From positions 20,820,213 to 20,884,212 of the forward strand of contig OZ024861.1 in assembly GCA_964017155.1 (NCBI GenBank): DNA of 64,000 nucleotides, read 5' to 3'. Positions 25,460 to 40,025 of the stretch are shown in pieces (the stretch's first letter is position 1; each line of letters opens with the position of its first letter). This DNA comes from Oasisia sp. SBJ-2009 (taxonomy: Eukaryota > Annelida > Polychaeta > Sabellida > Siboglinidae). The position numbers were made by a program, and so were the translations under genes. The notes below the pieces were generated by a model. That model had not been told where the DNA came from, searched no databases, and was given only the letters and a program-made list of their open reading frames with translations.

Positions 25460-28400
25460 GGGGTGATTGGATGGATGCGTTTAGTAGGGGTGGTTGGATG
25501 GATACGTTAAGTAGGAGTGGTTGGATGGATGCGTTAAGTAGGAGTGGTTGGATGGATGCGTTAAGTAGGGGTGATTGGATGGATGCGCTAAGTACGGTTG
25601 GTTGAATGGATGGCTAAGTAGGGGTGGTTGGATGGATGCGTTAAGTAGGGGTGGTTGAATGGATGCGTTATGTGGGGGTGGTTGGAAGAATGCGTTAAGT
25701 AGGGGTGGTTGAATGGATGCGTTATATAGGGATAGTTGGAATGATGCTTTAAGTAGGAGTGGTTGGATTGATACGCTAAGTGGGGTTGGTTGTGTTTGGA
25801 TGGATGCCTAAAGTAGGGGTGATTGGATGGATGCATTAAGTAGAGGAGATTGGATGGAGACGTTAAATACGGTTGGTTGGATGGATTCGTTAAGAAGGGG
25901 TGGTTGGATGAATGCGCTAAGTAGGTTGGTTGGGTGGATGCGTTAATTAGGAGTGGTTGGATGGATGCGATAAGTAGGGGTGTTTTGATGGATGCGTTAA
26001 GTAGGGGTGGTTGAATGGATGCGTTATGTAGGGGTGGTTGGATTGATGCGTTAAATAGGGGTGGTTGGATGGAGGCGCTAAGTATGAGTGGTTTGATGGA
26101 TGCACTAAGTAGGAATGGTTGGATGGACGCGTTAAGTAGAGGTGATTGGATGGATGTATTAAGTAGAGGTGATTGGATGGATGCATTAAGTAGGTGTAGT
26201 TGGTTGGATACGTTATGTAGGGGTGGTTGTATGGATGCGCTAAGCAGGAGTGGTTGGATGGATGCGTTAAGTAGGGGTGATTGGATGGATGCATTAAGTA
26301 GGAGTGGTTGGATGGATACGCTAAGTACGAGTGGTGAGATGGATGCGTTAAGTAGGGGTGATTGGATGGATGCGTTTAGTAGGGGTGGTTGGATGGATAC
26401 GTTTAGTAGGAGTGGTTGGATGGATGCGTAAAGTAGGGGTGATTGGATGGATGCGCTAAGTACGGTTGGTTGAATGGATGGCTAAGTAGGGGTGGTTGGA
26501 TGGAAGCGTTAAGTAGGGGTGGTTGAATGGATGCGTTATGTGGGGGTGGTTGGATGAATGCGTTAAGTAAGGGTGGTTGAATGGATGCGTTATGTAGGGG
26601 TGGTTAAATTGATGCTATAAGTAGGAGTGGTTGGATTGATACGATAAGTAGGGTTGGTTGTGTTTGGATGGATGCGTAAAGTAGGGGTGATTGGATGGAT
26701 GCATTAAGTAGGGGAGATTGGATGGATACGTTAAATAAGGGTGGTTGGATGGATGCGTTAAGAAGGGGTGGTTGGATGAAAGCGCTAAGTAGGTTGGTTG
26801 GGTGGATGCGTTAATTAGGAGTGGTTGGATGGATACGTTAAGTAGGAGTGGTTAGATGGATGCGATAAGTAGGGGTGTTTTGATGGATGCGTTATGTAGG
26901 GTTGGTTGGATGGATGCGTTAAGTAGGGGTGGTTGAATGGATGCGTTATGTAGGGGGAGGGGGGGTTGGATGGATGCTTTAAGTACGGGTGTTTGAATTG
27001 ATGCGTTAAATAGGGGTGGTTGGGGGGATGCGTTATGTAGGGCTGGTTGGATGGACGCGTTAAGTAGAGGCGAATGGATGGATACGATATGAAGAGGTGG
27101 TTGGATGGATTCGATAGGTAGGGCTGCTAGAATAGATGCGTTATGTAGAGGTGGTTGGATGGATGCGTTATGTAGGGGTGGTTGAATGGATGCGTTAATT
27201 AGGGATGGTTGGATTGATGAGTTATGTAGGGGTGGTTGGATGGATGCGTTAAATAGGGGTGGTTGGATGGAGGCGCTAAGTAGGAGTGGTTGGATGGATT
27301 GGATAAGTAGGGGTGCTTGGATGGATGCGTTAAGTAGGGGTGGTTGAATGGATGCGTTAAGTATGGGTGGTTGGATGAATGCGTTATGTAGTGGTGGTTG
27401 AATGGATTCGTTATGTAGGGGTGGTTGTTGGATGCTTTAAGTATAGGTGAATGGATGGATGCGTTACGTAGGGGTGGTTGGATGGATAAGTTAAGTAGGG
27501 GTGGTTGGATGGATGCGTTAAATAGGGGTGGTTGGATGTATGCGTTAAGTAGGGGTGATTGAATGGTAGCATTAAGTAGGAGTGGTTGGATTGATACGTT
27601 AAGAAGGGGTGATTGAATGGATGCATTAGGTAGGGAAGATTGGATGGATACGTTAAATAGGGGTGGTTGGATGGATGCGTTAAGAAGAGGTGATTGGATG
27701 GATGCGGTAAGTAGGGGAGATTGGATAGATACGTTAAATAGGGGTGGTTGGGTGAATACGCTAAGTAGGGGTGGTTGGATGGTTGCGTTAAGTAGGGGTG
27801 ATTGGATGGATGCATTAAGTAGAAGTGGTTGGATTGATATATTAAGAAGGGGTGATTGAATAGATGCATTAGGTAGGAGTGGTTGGATGGATACGTTAAG
27901 TAAGAGTGGTGGGATGGATGTGTTAAGTAGGGGTGATTGGATGGATGCGTTTAGTAGGGGTGGTTGGATGGATACGTTAAGTAGGAGTGATTGGATGGAT
28001 GCGTTAAGTAGGAGTGGTTGGATGGATACGTTAAGTACGAGTGGTGAGATGGAAGCGTTAAGTAGGGGTGATTGGATGTATGCGTTTATTAGGGGTGGTT
28101 GGATGGATACGTTAAGAAGGAATGGTTGGATGGATGCGTGAAGTAGAAGTGGCTGGATGGATACGTTAAGTAGGAGTGGTTGGAGGGATGCGTTAAGTAG
28201 GGGTGATTGGATGGATGCGCTAAGTACGGTTGGTTGAATGGATGGCTAAGTAGGGGTGGTTGGATGGATGCGTTAAGTAGGGGTGGTTGAATGGATGCGT
28301 TATGTGGGGGTGGTTGGAATGATGCTTTAAGTAGGAGTGGTTGGATTGATACGCTAAGTGGGGTTGGTTGTGTTTGGATGGATGCCTAAAGTAGGGGTGA

Positions 28401-28525
28401 TTGGATGGATGCATTAAGTAGAGGAGATTGGATGGATACGTTAAATACGGGTGGTTGGATGGATTCGTTAAGAAGGGGTGGTTGGATGAATGCGCTAAGT
28501 AGGTTGGTTGGGTGGATGCGTTAAT
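25460..28525 (+). repeat. Higher-order repeat block A1
   Basis: This 3.07 kb block of minisatellite recurs at about 32243-35497 with almost no base changes. The offset is 6783 at the left, then 6810, then 6972. Each step is a whole number of 27-bp units (one, then six), so the copies differ by unit gain or loss. Distinct shared markers are the GGGTTGGTTGTGTTTGG interruption (25790 and 32573) and the G-run near 26956/33767. Confidence 0.85.
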
Positions 28526-31500
28526 TAGAAGTGGTTGGATGGTTGCGATAAGTAGGGGTGTTTTGATGGATGCGTTAAGTAGGGGTGGTTGAATGGATGC
28601 GTTATGTAGGGGTGGCTGGATGGATGCGTTAAGTAGGGGTGGTTGAATGGATGCGTTATGTAGGGGTTGTTGGATGGAAGCTTTAAGTACGGGTGTTTGA
28701 ATTGAAGCGTTAAATAGGGGTGGTGGGAGGGATACGTTATGTAGGGCTGGTTGGATGGACGCGTTAAGTAGAGGTGAATGGATGGATACAATATGAAGAG
28801 GTGGTTGGATGGATTCGATAAGTAGAGGTGAGTGGATGGATGTATTAAGTAGAGGTGATTGGATGGATGCATTAAGTAGGGGTAGTTGGTTGGATACGTT
28901 ATGTAGGGGTGGTTGCATGGATGCGCTAAATAGGGGTGATTGGATGGATGCGCTAAGCAGGATTGGTTGGATGGATGCGTTAAGTAGGGGTGGTTGGATG
29001 GATGCGTTAAATAGGGGTGATTGGATGGATGCGCTAAGCAGGGGTGGTTGGATGGATGCCTTAAGTAGGGGTGATTGGATGGATGCATTAAGTAGGAGAG
29101 GTTGGATGGATACGCTAAGTACGAGTGGTGAGATGGATGGGCTAAGTAGGGGTGATTGGATGGATGCGTTTAGTAGGGGTGGTTGGATGGATACGTTAAG
29201 TAGGAGTGGTTGAATGGATGCGTAAAGTAGGGGTGATTGGATGGATGCGCTAAGTACGGTTGGTTGAATGGATGGCTAAGTAGGGGTGGTTGGATGGAAG
29301 CGTTAAGTAGGGGTGGTTGAATGGATGCGTTATGTGGGGGTGGTTGGATAAATGCGTTAAGTAAGGGTGGTTGAATGGATGCGTTATGTAGGGGTTGTTG
29401 GATTGATACGATAAGTAGGGTTGGTTGTGTTTGGCTGGATGCGTAAAGTAGGGGAGATTGGATGGATACGTTAAATATGGGTGGTTGGATGGATGCGCTA
29501 AGAAGGGGTGGTTGGATGAAAGCGCTAAGTAGGTTGGTTGGGTGGATGCGTTAATTAGGAGTGGTTGGATGGATACGTTAAGTAGGAGTGGTTGGATGGA
29601 TGCGATAAGTAGGGGTGTTTTGATGGATGCGTTATGTAGGGTTGGTTGGATGGATGCATTAAGTAGGGATGGTTGAATGGATGCGTTATGTAGGGGGGGG
29701 GGATTGGATGGATGCTTTAAGTACGGGTGTTTGAATTGAAGCGTTAAATAGGGGTGGTTGGAGGGATACGTTATGTAGGGCTGGTTGGATGGACGCGTTA
29801 AGTAGAGGTGAATGGATGAATACAATATGAAGAGGTGGTTGGATGGATTCGTTAAGTAGAGGTGAATGGATGGATGTATTAAGTAGAGGTGATTGGATGG
29901 ATGCATTAAGTAGGGGTAGTTGGTTATATACGTTATGTAGGGGTGGTTGCATGGATGCGTTAAATAGGGGTGATTGGATGGATGCGCTAAGCAGGGGTGG
30001 TTGGATGGATGCGTTAAGTAGGGGTGATTGGGTGGATGCATTAAGTAGGAGTGGTTGGATGGATACGCTAAGTACGAGTGGTGAGATGGATGGGTTAATT
30101 AGGGGTGATTGGATGGATGCGTTTAGTAGGGGTGGTTGGATGGATACGTTAAGTAGGAGTGGTTGGATGGATGCGTAAAGTAGGGGTGATTGGATGGATG
30201 CGCTAAGTACGGTTGGTTGAATGGATGGCTAAGTAGGGGTGGTTGGATGGAAGCGTTAAGTAGGGGTGGTTGAATGGATGCGTTATGTAGGGGTGGTTGG
30301 ATTGATACGATAAGTAGGGTTGGTTGTGTTTGGATGGATGCGTAAAGTAGGGGTGATTGGATGGATGCATTAAGTTGGGGAGATTGGATGGATACGTTAA
30401 ATATGGGTGGTTGGAAGGATGCGTTAAGAAGGGGTGGTTGGATGAAAGCGCTAAGTAGGTTGGTTGGGTGGATGCGTTAATTAGGAGTGGTTGGATGGAT
30501 ACGTTAAGTAGGAGTGGTTGGATGGATGCGATAAGTAGGGGTGTTTTAATGGATGCGTTATGTAGGGTTGGTTGGATAGATGCGTTAAGTAGGGGTGGTT
30601 GAATGGATGCGTTATGTAGGGGGGGGGGGGGTTGGATGGATGCTTTAAGTACGGGTGTTTGAATTGATGCGTTAAATAGGGGTGGTTGGGGGGATGCGTT
30701 ATGTAGGGCTGGTTGGATGGACGCGTTAAGTAGAGGCGAATGGATGGATACGATATGAAGAGGTGGTTGGATGGATTCGATAAGTAGGGCTGCTAGAATA
30801 GATGCGTTATGTAGAGGTGGTTGGATGGATGCGTTAAGTATGGGTGGTTGAATGAATGCGTTATGTAGTGGTGGTTGAATGGATTCGTTATGTAGGGGTG
30901 GTTGTTGGATGCTTTAAGTATAGGTGAATGGATGGATGCGTTACGTAGGGGTGGTTGGATGGATGCATTAAGTTGAGGTAAATGGATGGAAGCATTAAGT
31001 AGGGGAGGTTGGATGGATAAGTTAAGTAGGGGTGGTTGGATGGATGCGTTAAATAGGGGTGGTTGGATGGATGCGTTAAGTAGGTGTGATTGAATGGTAG
31101 CATTAAGTAGGAGTGGTTGGATTGATACGTTAAGAAGGGGTGATTGAATGGATGCATTAGGTAGGGAAGATTGGATGGATACGTTAAATAGGGGTGGTTT
31201 GATGGATGCGGTAAGTAGGGGAGATTGGATAGATACGTTAAATAGGGGTGGTTGGGTGAATACGCTAAGTAGGGGTGGTTGGATGGTTGCGTTAAGTAGG
31301 GGTGATTGGATGGATGCATTAATTAGGAGTGGTTGGATTGATACATTAAGAAGGGGTGACTGAATGGATGCATTAGGTAGGAGTGGTTCGATGGATATGT
31401 TAAGTACGAGTGGTGAGATGGAAGCGTTAAGTAGGGGTGATTGGATGGATGTGTTAAGTAGGGGTGATTGGATGGATGCGTTTAGTAGGGGTGGTTGGAT

Positions 31501-32242
31501 GGATACGTTAAGTAGGAGTGGTTGGATGGATGCGTTAAGTAGGAGTGGTTGGATGGATACGTTAAGTACGAGTGGCGAGATGGAAGCGTTAAGTAGGGGT
31601 GATTGGATGGATGCATTAAGTAGAGGAGATTGGATGGATACGTTAAATACGGGTGGTTGGATGGATTCGTTAAGTAGGTTGGTTGGGTGGATGCGTTAAT
31701 TAGGAGTGGTTGGATGGATGCGATAAGTAGGGGTGTTTTGATGGATGCGTTAAGTAGGGGTGGTTGAATGGATGCGTTATGTAGGGGTGGCTGGATGGAT
31801 GCGTTAAGTAGGGGTGGTTGAATGGATGCGTTATGTAGGGGTGGTGGGATGGATGCTTTAAGTACGGGTGTTTGAATTGAAGCGTTAAATAGCGGTGGTT
31901 GGAGGGATACGTTATGTAGGGCTGGATGGATGGACGCGTTAAGTAGAGGTGAATGTATGGATACAATATGAAGAGGTGGTTGGATGGATTCGATAAGTAG
32001 AGGTGAATGTATGGATGTATTAAGTAGAGGTGATTGGATGGATACATTAAGAAGGGGTAGTTGGTTGGATACGTTATGTAAGGGTGGTTGGATGGATGCG
32101 TTAAATAGGGGTGATTGGATGGATGCGCTAAGCAGGGGTGGTTGGATGGATGCCTTAAGTAGGGGTGATTGGATGGATGCATTAAGTAGGAGTGGTTGGA
32201 TGGATACGCTAAGTACGAGTGGTGAGATGGATGCGATAAGTA

Positions 32243-35200
32243 GGGGTGATTGGATGGATGCGTTTAGTAGGGGTGGTTGGATGGATACGTTAAGTAGGAG
32301 TGGTTGGATGGATGCGTTAAGTAGGAGTGGTTGGATGGATGCGTTAAGTAGGGGTGATTGGATGGATGCGCTAAGTACGGTTGGTTGAATGGATGGCTAA
32401 GTAGGGGTGGTTGGATGGATGCGTTAAGTAGGGGTGGTTGAATGGATGCGTTATGTGGGGGTGGTTGGAAGAATGCGTTAAGTAGGGGTGGTTGAATGGA
32501 TGCGTTATATAGGGATAGTTGGAATGATGCTTTAAGTAGGAGTGGTTGGATTGATACGCTAAGTGGGGTTGGTTGTGTTTGGATGGATGCCTAAAGTAGG
32601 GGTGATTGGATGGATGCATTAAGTAGAGGAGATTGGATGGAGACGTTAAATACGGTTGGTTGGATGGATTCGTTAAGAAGGGGTGGTTGGATGAATGCGC
32701 TAAGTAGGTTGGTTGGGTGGATGCGTTAATTAGGAGTGGTTGGATGGATGCGATAAGTAGGGGTGTTTTGATGGATGCGTTAAGTAGGGGTGGTTGAATG
32801 GATGCGTTATGTAGGGGTGGTTGGATGGATGCGTTAAATAGGGGTGGTTGGATGGAGGCGCTAAGTATGAGTGGTTTGATGGATGCACTAAGTAGGAATG
32901 GTTGGATGGACGCGTTAAGTAGAGGTGATTGGATGGATGTATTAAGTAGAGGTGATTGGATGGATGCATTAAGTAGGTGTAGTTGGTTGGATACGTTATG
33001 TAGGGGTGGTTGGATGGATGCGTTAAATAGGGGTGATTGTATGGATGCGCTAAGCAGGAGTGGTTGGATGGATGCGTTAAGTAGGGGTGATTGGATGGAT
33101 GCATTAAGTAGGAGTGGTTGGATGGATACGCTAAGTACGAGTGGTGAGATGGATGCGTTAAGTAGGGGTGATTGGATGGATGCGTTTAGTAGGGGTGGTT
33201 GGATGGATACGTTTAGTAGGAGTGGTTGGATGGATGCGTAAAGTAGGGGTGATTGGATGGATGCGCTAAGTACGGTTGGTTGAATGGATGGCTAAGTAGG
33301 GGTGGTTGGATGGAAGCGTTAAGTAGGGGTGGTTGAATGGATGCGTTATGTGGGGGTGGTTGGATGAATGCGTTAAGTAAGGGTGGTTGAATGGATGCGT
33401 TATGTAGGGGTGGTTAAATTGATGCTATAAGTAGGAGTGGTTGGATTGATACGATAAGTAGGGTTGGTTGTGTTTGGATGGATGCGTAAAGTAGGGGTGA
33501 TTGGATGGATGCATTAAGTAGGGGAGATTGGATGGATACGTTAAATAAGGGTGGTTGGATGGATGCGTTAAGAAGGGGTGGTTGGATGAAAGCGCTAAGT
33601 AGGTTGGTTGGGTGGATGCGTTAATTAGGAGTGGTTGGATGGATACGTTAAGTAGGAGTGGTTAGATGGATGCGATAAGTAGGGGTGTTTTGATGGATGC
33701 GTTATGTAGGGTTGGTTGGATGGATGCGTTAAGTAGGGGTGGTTGAATGGATGCGTTATGTAGGGGGAGGGGGGGTTGGATGGATGCTTTAAGTACGGGT
33801 GTTTGAATTGATGCGTTAAATAGGGGTGGTTGGGGGGATGCGTTATGTAGGGCTGGTTGGATGGACGCGTTAAGTAGAGGCGAATGGATGGATACGATAT
33901 GAAGAGGTGGTTGGATGGATTCGATAGGTAGGGCTGCTAGAATAGATGCGTTATGTAGAGGTGGTTGGATGGATGCGTTATGTAGGGGTGCTTGAATGGA
34001 TGCGTTAATTAGGGATGGTTGGATTGATGAGTTATGTAGGGGTGGTTGGATGGATGCGTAAAATAGGGGTGGTTGGATGGAGGCGCTAAGTAGGAGTGGT
34101 TGGATGGATGCACTAAGTAGGAGTGGTTGGATGGATACGCTAAGCAGGAGTGGTTGGATGGATGCGTTAAGTAGGGGTGATTGGATGGATGCGTTAAGTA
34201 CGGGTGGTTGAATGGATTGGATAAGTAGGGGTGCTTGGATGGATGCGTTAAGTAGGGGTGGTTGAATGGATGCGTTAAGTATGGGTGGTTGGATGAATGC
34301 GTTATGTAGTGGTGGTTGAATGGATTCGTTATGTAGGGGTGGTTGTTGGATGCTTTAAGTATAGGTGAATGGATGGATGCGTTACGTAGGGGTGGTTGGA
34401 TGGATGCATTAAGTTGAGGTAAATGGATGGAAGCATTAAGTAGGGGAGGTTGGATGGATAAGTTAAGTAGGGGTGGTTGGATGGATGCGTTAAATAGGGG
34501 TGGTTGGATGTATGCGTTAAGTAGGGGTGATTGAATGGTAGCATTAAGTAGGAGTGGTTGGATTGATACGTTAAGAAGGGGTGATTGAATGGATGCATTA
34601 GGTAGGGAAGATTGGATGGATACGTTAAATAGGGGTGGTTGGATGGATGCGTTAAGAAGAGGTGATTGGATGGATGCGGTAAGTAGGGGAGATTGGATAG
34701 ATACGTTAAATAGGGGTGGTTGGGTGAATACGCTAAGTAGGGGTGGTTGGATGGTTGCGTTAAGTAGGGGTGATTGGATGGATGCATTAAGTAGAAGTGG
34801 TTGGATTGATATATTAAGAAGGGGTGATTGAATAGATGCATTAGGTAGGAGTGGTTGGATGGATACGTTAAGTAAGAGTGGTGGGATGGATGTGTTAAGT
34901 AGGGGTGATTGGATGGATGCGTTTAGTAGGGGTGGTTGGATGGATACGTTAAGTAGGAGTGATTGGATGGATGCGTTAAGTAGGAGTGGTTGGATGGATA
35001 CGTTAAGTACGAGTGGTGAGATGGAAGCGTTAAGTAGGGGTGATTGGATGTATGCGTTTATTAGGGGTGGTTGGATGGATACGTTAAGAAGGAATGGTTG
35101 GATGGATGCGTGAAGTAGAAGTGGCTGGATGGATACGTTAAGTAGGAGTGGTTGGAGGGATGCGTTAAGTAGGGGTGATTGGATGGATGCGCTAAGTACG

Positions 35201-35497
35201 GTTGGTTGAATGGATGGCTAAGTAGGGGTGGTTGGATGGATGCGTTAAGTAGGGGTGGTTGAATGGATGCGTTATGTGGGGGTGGTTGGAATGATGCTTT
35301 AAGTAGGAGTGGTTGGATTGATACGCTAAGTGGGGTTGGTTGTGTTTGGATGGATGCCTAAAGTAGGGGTGATTGGATGGATGCATTAAGTAGAGGAGAT
35401 TGGATGGATACGTTAAATACGGGTGGTTGGATGGATTCGTTAAGAAGGGGTGGTTGGATGAATGCGCTAAGTAGGTTGGTTGGGTGGATGCGTTAAT
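32243..35497 (+). repeat. Higher-order repeat block A2
   Basis: Second copy of block A1, longer by seven 27-bp units. It ends where the 4.5 kb series of blocks begins. Confidence 0.85.
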
Positions 35498-38400
35498 TAG
35501 GAGTGGTTGGATGGATACGTTAAGTAGGAGTGGTTGGATGGATGCGATAAGTAGGGGTGTTTTGATGGATGCGTTATGTAGGGTTGGTTGGATGGATGCG
35601 TTAAGTAGGGGTGGTTGAATGGATGCATTATGTAGGGGGGGGGGTTGAATGGATGCTTTAAGTACGGGTGTTTGAATTGATGCGTTAAATAGGGGTGGTT
35701 GGGGGGATGCGTTATGTAGGGCTGGTTGGATGGACGCGTTAAGTAGAGGCGAATTGATGGATACGATATGAAGAGGTGGTTGGATGGATTCGATAAGTAG
35801 GGCTGCTAGAATAGATGCGTTATGTAGAGGTGGTTGGATGAATGCGTTATGTAGGGGTGGTTGAATGGATGCGTTAATTAGGGATGGTTGGATTGATGAG
35901 TTATGTAGGGGTGGTTGGATGGATGCGTTAAATAGGGTTGGTTGGATGGAGGCGCTAAGTAGGAGTGGTTGGATGGATGCACTAAGTAGGAATGGTTGGA
36001 TGGATACGCTAAGCAGGAGTGGTTGGATGGATGCGTTAAGTAGGGGTGATTGGATGGATGCGTTAAGTACGGGTGGTTGAATGGATTGGATAAGTAGGGG
36101 TGCTTGGATGGATGCGTTAAGTAGGGGTGGTTGAATGGATGCGTTAAGTATGGGTGGTTGGATGAATGCGTTATGTAGTGGTGGTTGAATGGATTCGTTA
36201 TGTAGGGGTGGTTGTTGGATGCTTTAAGTATAGGTGAATGGATGGATGCGTTACGTAGGGGTGGTTGGATGGATGCATTAAGTAGAGGAGATTGGATGGA
36301 TACGTTAAATACGGGTGGTTGGGTGGATGCGTTAATTAGGAGTGGTTGGATGGATGCGATAAGTAGGGGTGTTTTGATGGATGCGTTAAGTAGGGGTGGT
36401 TGAATGGATGCGTTATGTAGGGGTGGCTGGATGGATGCGTTAAGTAGGGGTGGTTGAATGGATGCGTTATGTAGGGGTGGTTGGATGGATGCTTTAAGTA
36501 CGGGTGTTTGAATTGAAGCGTTAAATAGCGGTGCTTGGAGGGATACGTTATGTAGGGCTGGTTGGATGGACGCGTTAAGTAGAGGTGAATGGATGGATAC
36601 AATATGAAGAGGTGATTGGATGGATTCGTTAAGTAGAGGTGAATGGATGGATGTATTAAGTAGAGGTGATTGGATGGATGCATTAAGTAGGGGTAGTTGG
36701 TTGGATACGTTATGTAGGGGTGGTTGGATGGATGCGTTAAATAGGGGTGATTGGATGGATGCGCTAAGCAGGGGTGGTTGGATGGATGCCTTAAGTAGGG
36801 GTGATTGGATGGATGCATTAAGTAGGAGTGGTCGGATGGATACGCTAAGTACGAGTGGTGAGATGGATGCGATAAGTAGGGGTGATTGGATGGATGCGTT
36901 TAGTAGGTGTGGTTGGATGGATACGTTAAGTAGGAGTGGTTGGATGGATGCGTAAAGTAGGGGTGATTGGATGGATGCGCTAAGTACGGTTGGTTGAATG
37001 GATGGCTAAGTAGGGGTGGTTGGATGGAAGCGTTAAGTAGAGGTGGTTGAATGGATGCGTTATGTGGGGGTGGTTGGATGAATGCGTTAAGTAAGGGTGG
37101 TTGAATGGATGCGTTATGTAGGGGTGGTTGGATTGATGCTTTAAGTAGGAGTTGTTGGATTGATACGATAAGTAGGGTTGGTTGTGTTTGGATGGATGCG
37201 TAAAGAAGGGGTGATTGGATGGATGCATTAAGTAGGGGAGATTGGATGGATACGTCAAATATGGGTGGTTGGATGGATGCGTTAAGTAGAGGCGAATGGA
37301 TGGATACGATATGAAGAGGTGGTTGGATGGATGCGTTATGTAGGGGTGGTTGAATGGATGCGTTAATTAGGGATGGTTGGATTGATGAGTTATGTAGGGG
37401 TGGTTAGATGGATGCGTTAAATAGGGGTGGTTGGATGGACGCGCTAAGTAGGAGTGGTTGGATGGATGCACTAAGTAGGAATGGTTGGATGGATACGCTA
37501 AGCAGGATTGGTTGGATGGATGCGTTAAGTAGGGGTGATTGGATGGATGCGTTAAGTACGGGTGGTTGAATGGATTGGATAAGTAGGGGTGCTTGGATGG
37601 ATGCGTTAAGTAGGGGTGGTTGAATGGATGCGTTAAGTATGGGTGGTTGGATGAATGCGTTATGTAGTGGTGGTTGAATGGATTCGTTATGTAGGGGTGG
37701 TTGTTGGATGCTTTAAGTATAGGTGAATGGATGGATGCGTTACGTAGGGGTGGTTGGATGGATGCGTTAAGTTGAGGTAAATGGATGGAAGCATTAAGTA
37801 GGGGAGGTTGGATGGATAAGTTAAGTAGGGGTGGTTGGATGGATGCTTTAAATAGGGGTGGTTGGATGGATGCGTTAAGTAGGGGTTATTGGATGGTAGC
37901 ATTAAGTAGGAGTGGTTGGATTGATACGTTAAGAAGGGGTGATTGAATGGATGCATTAGGTAGGGAAGATTGGATGGATACGTTAAATAGGGGTGGTTGG
38001 ATGGATGCGTTAAGAAGAGGTGATTGGATGGATGCGGTAAGTAGGGGAGATTGGATAGATACGTTAAATAGGGGTGGTTGGGTGAATACGCTAAGTATGG
38101 GTGGTTGGATGGTTGCGTTAAGTAGGGGTGATTGGATGGATGCATTAAGTAGGAGTGGTTGGATTGATACATTAAGAAGGGGTGATTGAATGGATGCATT
38201 AGGTAGGAGTGGTTGGATGGATACGTTAAGTACGAGTGGTTGGATGGATGTGTTAAGTAGGGGTGATTGGATGGATGCGTTTAGTAGGGGTGGTTGGATG
38301 GATACGTTAAGTAGGAGTGGTTGGATGGATGCGTTAAGTAGGAGTGGTTGGATGGATACGTTAAGTACGAGTGGTGAGATGGAAGCGTTAAGTAGGGGTG

Positions 38401-40025
38401 ATTGGATGGATGCGTTTATTAGGGGTGGTTGGATGGATACGTTAAGAAGGAGTGGTTGGATGGATGCGTTAAGTAGAAGTGGCTGGATGCATACGTTAAG
38501 TAGGAGTGGTTGGATGGATGCGTTAAGTAGGGGTGATTGGATGGATGCGCTAAGTACGGTTTTAACAAGATTTAACAAGATTGCCACCTAGAGAATCAAC
38601 TCTAGATGGCAGGTGGACAAGGAAGCCGTTTGGCTTATCGAGAGTCCAACCTATCTATCTAAGTATACCCTGCCCGTCTTAGGTATATGTCAATTTTATT
38701 TTTAAACATATTAACACTTCTAGCACCTACACAATGGTTGAATGGATGGCTAAGTAGGGGTGGTTGGATGGATGCGTTAAGTAGGGGTGGTTGAATGGAT
38801 GCGTTATGTGGGGGTGGTTGGAAGAATGCGTTAAGTAGGGGTGGTTGAATGGATGCGTTATATAGGGGTAGTTGGAATGATTCTTTAAGTAGGAGTGGTT
38901 GGATTGATACGCTAAGTGGGGTTGGTTGTGTTTGGATGGATGCCTAAAGTAGGGGTGATTGGATGGATGCATTAAGTAGAGGAGATTGGATGGATACGTT
39001 AAATACGGGTGGTTGGATGGATTCGTTAAGAAGGGGTGGTTGGATGAATGCGCTAAGTAGGTTGGTTGCGTGGATGCGTTAATTAGGAGTGGTTGGATGG
39101 ATGCGATAAGTAGGGGTGTTTTGATGGATGCGTTAAGTAGGGGTGGTTGAATGGATGCGTTATGTAGGGGTGGCTGGATGGATGCGTTAAGTAGGGGTGG
39201 TTGAATGGATGCGTTATGTAGGGGTGGTTGGATGGATGCTTTAAGTACGGGTGTTTGAATTGAAGCGTTAAATAGGGATGGTTGGAGGGATACGTTATGT
39301 AGGGCTGGTTGGATGGACGCGTTAAGTAAAGGTGAATGGATGGATACAATATGAAGAGGTGGTTGGATGGATTCGCTAAGTAGAGGTGAATGGATGGATG
39401 TATTAAGTCGAGGTGATTGGATGGATGCATTAAGTAGGGGTAGTTGGTTGGATACGTTATGTAGGGGTGGTTGGATGGATGCGTTAAATAGGGGTGATTG
39501 GATGGATGCGCTAAGCAGGGGTGGTTGGATGGATGCGTTAAGTAGGAGTGGTTGGATGGATACGCTAAGTACGAGTGGTGAGATGGATACGTTAAGTAGG
39601 GGTGATTGGATGGATGCGTTTAGTAGGGGTGGATGGATGGATACGTTAAGTAGGAGTGGTTGGATGGATGCGTAAAGTAGGGGTGATTGGATGGATGCGC
39701 TAAGTACGGTTGGTTGAATGGATGGCTAAGTAGGGGTGGTTGGATGGAAGCGTTAAGTAGGGGTGGTTGAATGGATGCGTTATGTGGGGGTGGTTGGATG
39801 AATGCGTTAAGTAAGGGTGGTTGAATGGATGCGTTATGTAGGGGTGGTTGGATTGATGCTTTAAGTAGGAGTGGTTGGATTGATACGATAAATAGGGTTG
39901 GTTGTGTTTGGATGGATGCGTAAAGTAGGGTTGATTGGATGGATGCATTAAGTAGGGGAGATTGGATGGATACGTTAAATATGGGTTGTTGGATGGATGC
40001 GTTAAGAAGGGGTGGTTGGATGAAA
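35464..40025 (+). repeat. Higher-order repeat block B1 (4562 bp, with insertion)
   Basis: Starts at GCGCTAAGTAGGTTGG and is followed head-to-tail by B2, which starts with the same string at 40026. Relative to B2 it carries the 174-bp insertion at 38561-38734, lacks 54 bp (two units) near 36310 and lacks 27 bp (one unit) near 39545. The offset to B2 is 4561, then 4614, then 4440 after the insertion, then 4467. Confidence 0.88.
38561..38734 (-). mobile_element. 174-bp insertion, probable 3' end of a non-LTR element
   Basis: A non-satellite sequence cut cleanly into a 27-bp unit. Removing it restores CTAAGTACGGTTGGTTG, the exact sequence at 43164-43180 in the sister block, so the insertion is precise and has no target-site duplication. 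Read on the minus strand it contains a stem-loop (GCCATCTAGAG against CTCTAGGTGGC, one mismatch, six-base loop, 38583-38610) followed by two copies of ATCTTGTTAA. A hairpin plus short tandem tail repeats is the usual 3' architecture of CR1/L2-type retrotransposons, which often lack target duplications. That identification is inference; no coding sequence is present, and a SINE is possible. Confidence 0.55.

Noticed and set aside
38583..38616. tRNA or other structured RNA gene at the hairpin in the 174-bp insertion
   Set aside because: Only one stem is clear. A weak resemblance to a tRNA B box (GGTTGGACTCT on minus) has mismatches at key positions, and no A box or cloverleaf is seen.
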